The position numbers and the translations under genes are program-made. From positions 8,618,109-8,682,108 of the forward strand of contig JAJEKV010000004.1 in NCBI GenBank assembly GCA_021234155.1: a stretch of 64,000 nucleotides of DNA, written 5' to 3'. Positions 56,011 to 64,000 of this stretch are shown here, in pieces (within the stretch, counting starts at the first letter, position 1; each line of letters starts with the position of its first letter). Below the pieces are notes generated by a model. The model was not told where the DNA came from, did no database searches, and worked only from the letters and a program-made list of their open reading frames with translations. Origin of the DNA: Isoetes taiwanensis. Lineage: Eukaryota > Streptophyta > Lycopodiopsida > Isoetales > Isoetaceae.

Positions 56011-58072
56011 CGGAGAGGATGCATAAAAGGGAGAGAGAACTTGCAGCAAATGTAGAATCAAAGAGAAAGGTTGTTTAAGCACATGGATGAAAAGAAATTG
56101 TGAAAGACTTTGCCATCCTACTGTGAAGACACTCTTTGGTGATGCAACTCCCAAGTACAAGAAAGAAATTGTGCAAGGTGCAACCAAGTGGCTACCCGAG
56201 CTTGGTCTTTCAATCACCAAGAAAGCCAACACTTCTAAAAATATAATGAGAACTATAAATAATACTACTAAGGGGCATAAAAATGAAGAGCGTTATGATA
56301 TAAAGAATGAATGGTTTTTTATCGTCCACTGGAGGCCAATTGGCCTATAAGACCCGATACAAGAGCGCAGCAGGCATATTATTGCTCGGATTAAAAAAAC
56401 CCCCACCCCGAAGGGTGTTTGAAAAAATCGTGGCAGCAATAAGAACGCTGACAAACTGTACAAATATACATAAATACATGATGAAGTATTACCTGTCCAG
56501 TGGTTGTTTGGAGGTATATGTAAGCCCTCAGATCCATTACCTCCTGAATGTATGATCCTAGTGAGCGCACCAAGGCCGTGTTGAGTATCATGTGTGACGG
56601 CTGGTTGGACCTGACAAAGACAGTGTAGAGTGCCTGGATCTGATTACAGCTCTGAAAAGTGTGCATTCATCCTCAGTGGCTCTTAGCTGACAATATTGAC
56701 AAAGCCTAGCCCGGCGTGGCTCCTTAATCCACCTGCTTGTCTCAATTCGGAGATGATGGGTACCTCTGCAAATTGAGGCAATGAGCTTGCGCTTTTTCAT
56801 GAGCAGATTTGAACGCAGGGAACATTGTGGGCCATTGTCCAATGTGGGGTTTACATGTTCCTTGTAAGGTGTCATTTTGACCTGCTCCAGGCCCCTATAG
56901 TCCCAAAGCTTATTGAGGAAACAAGTGTCAAGGTATTGCCTCAGGCTATCATGGTCTACCTCTGTGTTCACCTGTGGACCTGTGCTCCTATACATTCCAT
57001 CTGGCAAGCCATTGAGCTCTCTTGTCCTTCCAACATGCCTTGAGCCGATGCGATTTCATTGCTATGGTGTAAGCTGGGTCATAAGACAGGCATCGTCCAT
57101 ATTGACAACCTTCTGGAAATAAATGATGTGTCTATCAAGGGCTGCCCTCTAAAGAGGCAAGAATCCTATCTTCTGCAACAGGATTTGATATGAATTTCAC
57201 CCCGCATGCCCGTAATAAGAAGGTTTTCTGCACATGCTCAGTCATTCCAAGTCGCCAAGGATACCATGGGGACCTAGACCTCAACCCCATACAGAAGATC
57301 GGGTTCCAGCAGTACCTTGAATAGATGTGATGGATGGCCCCAATCATAGAGCTCTGCCCTGTGGCTATTGTCTGCATTTCATAAAGCGCTTTCTAGCCTG
57401 CCGTCACCCGCAATCGAATGGATGTGTCCCAACATTGTGAATAAGGAAACTCCATTCCCAAGTACTTGTAGATGGGCAGAGATAGAAGTGTTATAGGGTG
57501 AAAGCATGATAGGTATACATAAAAAATTATCTAACATGTACCTTTCTGTGTACTTCTATAGAAGTATACAAATGTATAGCTAAGTACTTAAATTACATCC
57601 TTATCCAAAACTAGTTGTACTAAGATTAAGAGTAATAAGTAGACAATGTTCTATGGCACTTCTTAACACCAATAAAATCTCAAAGACTGAACTACATCAT
57701 CTAGATGTACTTCTGGTGATGTCCCGGTTCATGTATACCCTAGCTTGCTTTCACCCTATAATAGTTTATGCTGTTGATGCTACTACTAATATATGTGCTT
57801 TCTCTAGAAGGTTGGGAGTTGATAAGCAATTTGTTGCAAATTATATGAGAAGAAGAATAGCAGCAGAAGCAGGTGATGGTCCTTGGTCCATATTCGAAAA
57901 CAAGCCCAGGTGTAACAAACTTTATTATAATGAAAGAGAACTGGTGGCTAACTTTTGGAGGTACAATACTAGAGTATCACCATGCAAAAAACACATGACA
58001 AAAATAAAATCCTTTAGTGGAAGAAAGATATTACATGCATTGCACTTCTTAAAAAGACTCGGGCACCTTTAA
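56011..58072 (+). pseudogene. Transposon-like gene split by a LINE
   Basis: Plus-strand coding-like pieces: 56036-56280 with RELAANVESKRKVV, TLFGDATPKYKKEIVQGAT and WLPELGLSITKKA; and 57780-58072 with GVDKQFVANYMRRRIAAEAGD, FENKPRCNKLYYNERELVA and FWRYNTRVSPCKKHMTKIK. Both look like parts of one basic, helix-rich protein; the second piece resembles plant transposon proteins with a F-W-x-x-N-T-R-V-S-P block, but I cannot name the family. The LINE at 56315-57480 lies between them. Stops in the first piece show it is broken. Confidence 0.35.
56315..57480 (-). mobile_element. 5'-truncated LINE related to the 47-50 kb LINE
   Basis: Minus-strand pieces DHDSLRQYLDTCFLNKLWDY, KLIASICRGTHHLRIETSR, RARLCQYCQLRATEDEC (a C-x2-C motif) and LGMTEHVQKTFLLRACGVK match in order the C-terminal part of the larger LINE. 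The 3' end (at left) is CCTCCAGTGGACGATAAAAA. The element is truncated at about 57480. Frameshifts show decay. Confidence 0.85.
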
Positions 58073-59816
58073 CTTAATATACTTTTATGTAACCAAAATA
58101 TATTAAACAATTTGTTGACATGATAGTTTGCTGGCAAATGTATTTCAATCGTATTTACTCTTCCAATTATATTTCAATTTGCCTTTTTCTAGCCAGTCAT
58201 GAGGCAATATTTAGAGCTTTGCTTGTCGTTTGCAGGTTTCCATGCTTTGAACAAACCTTTATTGTACTCATCACTTGAGAACAGATTTTGTGAGGCATGC
58301 CTTAAATAAAGTGAGGCTTGATAAAAGTATACATGGCTCCAATTGCACCTGAAATTGTAATATGTATAGCTTTGGGGGGAATGGCATGCACATAATTGTG
58401 TGTTGTTGAAATGCAAAAAGTATAGACCTACTAAACTCCCTACATGTCCCAAGGAAAGTGATGTAAGTTAGGCCATCGAGTGAAATGGAAGACATCTGAG
58501 AAAGTTTATGAGAATGTTGATTTGCAAATAAAAGCTAAAGATGGTGCTGAACCAATGAATAATGTTAGCTACAAGTATGCATTAACTTTAATGGTCTATT
58601 TTAGCCTTGCTGACTAGTGCATTGTTGATTGTCATTTGCAGACAGGTACCAAAGATAATCTAAGAAGTCAAAAGGTAAGGTTGGCAGGAAGGATACTAGA
58701 AAGAAAAGCTTCAACAAGGAGACCATCAACAAGAAGGACACGAAAAGAGAACACCAAAGAGAAGAACAACAACAAGAAGGTATTTCGAAGCCACAAGCAC
58801 TATCTTAACATCTGTTCATGAGAATAATTACAGCTGCCAACTTTTAGGAGAGCAAGAAGAAGAATGGTCCTAAATCTGTCAATAAATTGATTTACAATAT
58901 CATCGCATTTGCTGAAATGTTTAAAACAGCTTAGTCTTTCCTTAAAGATTTTCAACCCACATAACTATTATGTGGGTTGAAATCAAGCTATGTAGTTTAG
59001 ACAACACGGCAAGCTAAGCAGTTTAGGAAACATGGAAAGGTAAGTAGTCCAGGGATCGCTTAGCGAATTTTCTAGAAGATACCATAGTATCAATTATAGA
59101 CTTTGGCAAAAATTATACTTCCAAAATTCAATAAGAAATACAAATCTTGCATTAGTGCAATGATCAACGTCATCGATCCGAGTCATCGGATCGGTATTCT
59201 CGAATGGACGAGCATGCATCTCTTGCATGCATGCATACATTGCATGTATTTTCTGGGGCTCTGGTTCATTTGGGGATTGCTTTTTCTTGCAGGTTCTTCA
59301 TCGAGTTCTGATCGGCGTTTTCTCCTCTCTCAGCAGTTCCCTTGACTCCCACCCACCCTCCCTAATGTGTATGTTATTGTAAATGTTGTTTTTTGTCGCG
59401 TGGCATGCGTGACCAGCCCCTCACTTTTTGAGGTTGTTGTTTTCTTATCTTTCTGTTCTAGTTTGTTGATGTGCAGGTACAGTGGGATGCGCGACTTCGT
59501 CTTCTTCAGGTTTCGTGGGTTTCTTTGTGGGAGCATTTTTTTGCAGCCTTACATTATGTCCAAGCCCCTTGCCGAGGGCTTATCACTAGGGTTTTTTCTG
59601 AGCGGATGGCCAGGTATGAAATGGGCACCAAATATTTCTTTTGTTGGCCACCAAACATTTTACAAAATAAAAATAAAACTCACTTCTTTAAACATTATAA
59701 TCCTTCTCGACTACCGAGTCGAGAAGGCACCTGCTGCTTTTTGAAGGCAATAGTGGTGGAAGCACAACTGCAGTGGCTGTGGCAGGCTCCAAACTCATCT
59801 TTTGATCGTGCATAAG
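58073..59816. other. No gene recognised
   Basis: Weak protein-like stretch EKVYENVDLQIKAKDGAE at about 58500, probably more of the preceding transposon gene. A CTCGACTACCGAGTCGAG palindrome variant occurs at 59706-59723. Confidence 0.35.
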
Positions 59817-60385
59817 TTTCCAAGCTATCTATTCTAGGAAGAGCAGATCCACATAAATTTCCAAGCTATCTATTCTAGGAAGAGCAGATCCGTTAAATGT
59901 AGGCCTAATGCACAAAGTGAACTCTTCATCAGAGAGTAGCGACTCTGAGTTTGTGGCAGCTCCGGGCCCTATTTTAATTCGTCATCCAATTTTTGAAAAC
60001 CCCCCAGCTCCTGTATTAGCACCTCCATGGCCCTGGACTATATGTTGGGTCTTCAAGAACTGCCCTGGATTGTTGAAACAAAGCAGAAATTTCATGCTTG
60101 AAAGGCCTATATGTAACAAAGCAGAAATTTCATGCTTGAAAGGCCTATATGTTTTGTCCGACCAGCGGCCGGACCCCTTAGGGCATCGAACCCCTGAAAT
60201 CCTTGGGCAGGGACCGATTTCATGCCCTGCAGGATCAAATCCACAGAAAACTCAATCAGCAACTATCAAATCCCCTCCGCTGTCTGTAACAGATTGCCGC
60301 CTTCTTAATGTAAATACCTGCAAACCCAGAAAGACAAGTGATTCTGATGGAAAGCCGGCCTGATATGCCGGCCTGATATGCCGGC
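59817..60385 (+). repeat. Cluster of short tandem duplications
   Basis: TTTCCAAGCTATCTATTCTA units start at 59817 and 59858 (period 41); CAAAGCAGAAATTTCATGCT units start at 60079 and 60117 (period 38); GCCGGCCTGATAT is repeated three times at about 60355-60393 (period 13). Three unrelated sequences duplicated in tandem within 600 bp. Confidence 0.9.
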
Positions 60386-60778
60386 CTGATATATACTTAG
60401 CTTATAAATTTGAACTCAGCTTAATTATACTTGTCTGATATGCGATATGGTTCGCGGCCGAAGATTCGGCGACCGTTCGTTGTCTTCCTACCTCTGGCTG
60501 ATGCGGCGTCCCTATTTAAGGATATTCACACCAAGGGCTTGAAGCCCAAAACATCCGTCCCTCTTGTGTTTTTGTTGCTTGCGAATCTGCCGGCTGTGCT
60601 TCTGCAAAAAAACTGATTAAATTTCTCTTTGTGCAAGATATGAGCATGGCTAAGTTGCTCGAGAACTACATAGCTTTTTTAAATGTAAATCTTACGCCAA
60701 TGATGCCGCAGTAAGTTCCAACATATATGTCCTTCTGGCAGATAATGGTTTCTGCTTGGCAGCTCGCATTCGTGGATA
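60386..60778. other. No gene recognised
   Basis: Short frames only; nothing that I can support. Confidence 0.35.
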
Positions 60779-61270
60779 ATGGACCATAACAAAAAACGCA
60801 AGGTTGAGGAGAATGGCACTCCTGCAACAGTTCCGGCCACTTCTTCCACGGCCTTGGGTGCATTTCCTAATTCTACAGGTGGAGAAATCGACCAAGAAGA
60901 TGTAAAGAAGCTTTTGGGTTCAATAGATAATTGTTGGGAATTTTGCAAGAAGCGGCTTTGCGACATCCTGACATGCTTATATGAGGTCGCCAGATCTGCG
61001 TGGTGTACAGCCTGCTTCAATAAGTGCCATCGCCGATTTGATCTTTGAAGAGTCGTTCTGGCGGAGACGGTTTTTATTTATCAGGTTTGTTGCTGATTCA
61101 GATTCGGCAAGAGCTCCCAAGTTGAATCAAATAGAGCTTCGAATTCGCAAGCACTTCATGTCGGGGAAGCTTCGGATGCAACACAGAGCTTCAAATCATG
61201 AAGCCTTGCCAGAAATACCTTGGTTTAGATTCGACGCGTTCGTGATTGCAGATCTGCCGGAAACCAGAGT
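60779..61270 (+). pseudogene. Possible RRM-protein (UBA2-like) N-terminal fragment
   Basis: Starts MDHNKKRKVEENGTPATV, then GGEIDQEDVKKLLGSID, LCDILTCLYE and, in another frame, RSPDLRGV and FVADSDSARAPKLNQIE. The order K-K-R-K, a [DE]-V-x-K-L-L segment, a L-x-x-[IL]-L segment and P-D-[LV] followed by ADSD is reminiscent of plant UBA2-type RNA-binding proteins ahead of their first RRM. Frame breaks and the missing RRM make this weak. It ends where repeat R copy 2 begins. Confidence 0.3.
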
Positions 61271-61272
61271 AG

Positions 61273-62252
61273 GGGCGTACCAAATTTCAAAATTCAAATA
61301 TTGGGGAAAAAAAGGCGGGGTATAAATTTCAAAATTCAAATATTGAGGGGAAAAAAAAAGCGGGGTATAAGTCTTGAAAATAAGCCACGTAGAGTGCTTG
61401 AAGTTGTGCATTATTAGTTGTAAAAGTAGATAGGGTAAATTATTTTTCAGTTGTTATAATGTGCATTATAGGTGCATATGGTATCCATTAGATAATACAT
61501 GGGGAGGGTCTATTTATCATAGAAAATACATAGGAAATTTATGGGGAGAGTATTTTTTCATAGAAAATACAAAGAATATTGTGTTTATTGAAAAATACAT
61601 AGTATAGTATAGTGTCTTATTAGAAAATACATAATATATAGTGTCCCATTTAAAAAGGCTATCTTTGAATAAAGCTATGGGTAAACATTGACATATTAAA
61701 AAAAGGGAGAGGGCCTATTTTTTCATATATGCATACATAGAAAATGCATAGGATATGTTGTGCATTAGAACTGCGTTTCTTGATTCTCAGAACTGTGTTT
61801 CTCAACCTGAGGTGTCTTTCTCGACTCGCGAGTCGAGAAAGGCCCTCAAAACTGCGTTTCTCGACCCTCAAAACTGCATTTCTCGACCCTCAGAACTGCG
61901 TTTCTCGACCTTCAGAACTACGTTTTTCACCTTGAGCTGCCTTTCTCGACTCATGAGTCGAGAAAGACCCTCAGAACTGCATTTCTCGACCCTCAGAACA
62001 ATGTTTTCACCCTGAGCTGCCTTTCTCCACTCGCGAGTCGAGAAAGGCCCGCAATTTCTCGACCCTCAAAACTGCATTTCTCACCTTGAGCTGCTTTTCT
62101 CGATTCGGGAGTAGAGAAAGGCCATCAGAGGGGCCTTTCTCGACTCGCGAGTTGAGAAAGGCCCTCAAAACCCCCCTTTTTTTTCTACTTAACAAAAAAG
62201 AAGGAAAAAAAGTTTTTTTTTTTTTTTTTTTTTTGGCTCTAAGCTACATTTC
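61273..62252. repeat. Palindrome-rich repeat R, copy 2
   Basis: Same order as 46072-47052 with a few small indels (for example an extra TTAGAAAATACATAATATATA near 61620). Here the palindromes are more perfect (CTCGACTCGCGAGTCGAG at 61820-61837), whereas copy 1 has CTCACGAG, so copy 1 has probably lost CpGs. After 62252 this copy continues with two more CTCGACTCACAAGTCGAG-like motifs to about 62320, which copy 1 lacks. Confidence 0.92.
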
Positions 62253-64000
62253 TCGACTCACAAGTCGAGAAAGGCCCTCAGAGGGGCCTTAGGACCTTTC
62301 TCGACTCACAAGTCGGTAAAGGGCCTCAGACCTACTTTCTTCAGAAATGGCCCTTAGAACTGGTTGTTTTCTTATTTGTATTGTCTGTAGCATCACTTGC
62401 ATTAACTTGATTTTGCCTTTCCCAGTACAGATCGCGAACAGAAAGGACATGATCAGGAGCCATGGAAAGACCCGTTCATTGAAGAAAGAGGATGAGAAGA
62501 GGTTGGTAACATGCATTGGTCAGGTCAGCGTGTTCAAATTTCTATTTTCTTCAAGTTGCTCTCGTGGCTTGGAACACCTCGTACCTTGCTCTGTATGTTG
62601 TTCCCAGTAGGTAGTCTGTGTGCGAAGATGATGTAATATTTGTGCCAGCCCGACCATCATGGTATCTTCAACCACTATAAAATACAATGTAATGAAATTA
62701 TTTATGAATGAAAATTCAGGGCAGATCAGCACTTCGTTTACAGAGAGATCGCATTTTCATTGGTTTTAGATGTGCTCTTTATCTTCTCGACTCGCTAACC
62801 GAGAAAAATAGACCACTTAATTTTCCTTAACATTTTCTTTCTTAGAGGAAAACAGGCATCTTCTAAAGCAATAATGCGGTTTAAAAAGTTTCTGTCGTCC
62901 TTTTCGTGTAAAGTAACAGGGTTCCAAACAAAAATGGGAATGGCATGAGACCCACTTTAATTAAATATGACTTTATTATTTTAACATCCGCGGGGACCAC
63001 AACGGGTTAAAAACCATGATAGCGAACGAGAAAGCAAAGAGATGTATGCTATATAACTACTCCAAATATATGTTATAATATTTGAACATGTGTAATCAAT
63101 GACAATTTTTTTGGAAGATTGTTGTGAATGAGGTTGATAGGTTTGTGAGTCATGATTATTGTGATGGCCACTGCTCGTACATGATGCCCTGACCATATAT
63201 AAACAGGAGATTCCCTTCTGTCAGCACTAGCTCGCCAACTTGAAGCCGCCTATCTGATGCCAAACTCTTTATGGTGAGCAAGAATCCAACGTGGGAAGAA
63301 TAGACGTGTTATTCATCCCGTCTCCCTCGGGACTGACTTAGATGCAGAAGCGCATAATACATGCATGAGCAAATGACAAAAACATGTGCAACGCCTGTGC
63401 TTTTGCATGAGAAAGTCAGACCTTTTCCGCAACAGATCTTGCACTAAAATAGAGCGTTAAGATTTCTGGCTAAACTCCAATTTCTGTTTACAATAAAGCT
63501 TTTTGGCTTCTTTCCAATTGCAACCTCCCTCTTTCCACCTCATGCATGTCGCGTATGCTTCAGAAATGCTTCAGGAAACTGGCTATTGGCTATGGTAGGA
63601 AGAAAGCCCCTAAGCCATTGCAGAAATATTTCAAAACTAGCCATATATAAGAAGAAAATCCCTAATATTCACAAATGCTTCATGAAACTGGCTGATCCAT
63701 CCGATCTAGGTTGAGATGGATCTCAACCATCCAAATTAGGGCTAGATCCATGACACTAAAACATTATAATATAGGACCAGAAGTTATCACTTTAGTCTTG
63801 TATAAATCAAACCCTAACTTGGACGACTGAGATCGTCTGATTGCATCCAATGGCCGAGATTTAATGCATAACTTTCCACCACGATTGGTCATGTCTTAAT
63901 CTCTTAAGGAGAAAGGGAAAAGGAAAAGGAAGGGGGAAAAGTGAAGAGAGAAAATGCACGAGAAAAAGTGCTCATCCTCTACTGTTTGCATGCGGCAACA
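62253..64000. other. No gene recognised; repeat relics
   Basis: 62432-62523 could be a short exon (IANRKDMIRSHGKTRSLK) between a CCCAGTACAG acceptor and a GTCAGC, but no gene is identifiable. A LINE/SINE-type tail (TTATTTTAACATCCGCGGG) is at 62974-62994. An imperfect repeat around CAGAAATGCTTCAGGAAACT recurs at about 63561 and 63667. Otherwise AT-rich. Confidence 0.35.

Noticed and set aside
1-64000. tRNA or rRNA genes
   Set aside because: Only tRNA-complementary primer-binding sites were seen; no cloverleaf gene could be supported.

Overview
The window is plant nuclear DNA from a large, repeat-rich genome. Evidence for a land plant is the SPO11-2-like gene start, an EIN3/EIL pseudogene, a QALGGH-like C2H2 zinc finger, a ULP1-carrying Mutator-like element, and nested Ty3/gypsy, Ty1/copia and LINE elements with tRNA-Met primer sites. 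I cannot name the species. Most sequence is mobile-element derived, and many short open frames are shadows of broken genes.

The most interesting content is a pair of related LTR-retrotransposon families that each carry a histone H3 open reading frame between the 5' LTR and gag. Family A (minus strand, about 6.1-16.5 kb, plus part of a second copy at 1-2975) has LTR, tRNA-Met PBS, an ORF1 whose C-terminus is a near-canonical H3 fold, ORF2, an A-specific ORF3, gag, protease, RT/RNase H and integrase. Family B (plus strand, 35.4-43.8 kb) has a homologous LTR and PBS. Its ORF1 starts with an H3-tail sequence ([10 protein letters not shown]) and ends with a divergent but full-length H3 fold. An ORF2 homologous to that of A and a gag follow, and then the element is cut off. 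ORF2 has no known relative that I recognise; its C-terminus may be histone-fold-like, but that is unproven.

Layout: 1-6135 is the right part of one copy of a 13,531-bp tandem duplication, and 6136-19666 is a full second copy. Each unit carries an H3 element inserted in a copia relic, followed by OB-fold/zinc-ribbon gene exons. 19.7-27.0 kb holds a MITE with 8-bp target duplications, a copia integrase relic, a 5'-truncated LINE, small tandem repeats and a C2H2 zinc-finger fragment. 27.1-34.6 kb is a Mutator-like element with a transposase on the plus strand and a ULP1-type protease on the minus strand, bounded by GC-rich blocks full of one palindrome. 35.4-43.8 kb is H3 element B. 43.8-50.0 kb holds a LINE fragment, an EIL pseudogene, a palindrome-rich repeat and a large LINE. 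50.2-50.9 kb holds four in-phase 5' exons of a SPO11-2-like gene. 51-64 kb is mostly repeat relics, including LINE/SINE tails, a transposon-like gene split by a LINE, and a second copy of the palindrome-rich repeat.

The H3 elements appear to be ordinary gypsy-type elements with two additional proteins made upstream of gag. A natural hypothesis is that the histone-like product acts with element DNA or target chromatin (packaging, silencing evasion or integration targeting), but nothing in the sequence proves a mechanism.
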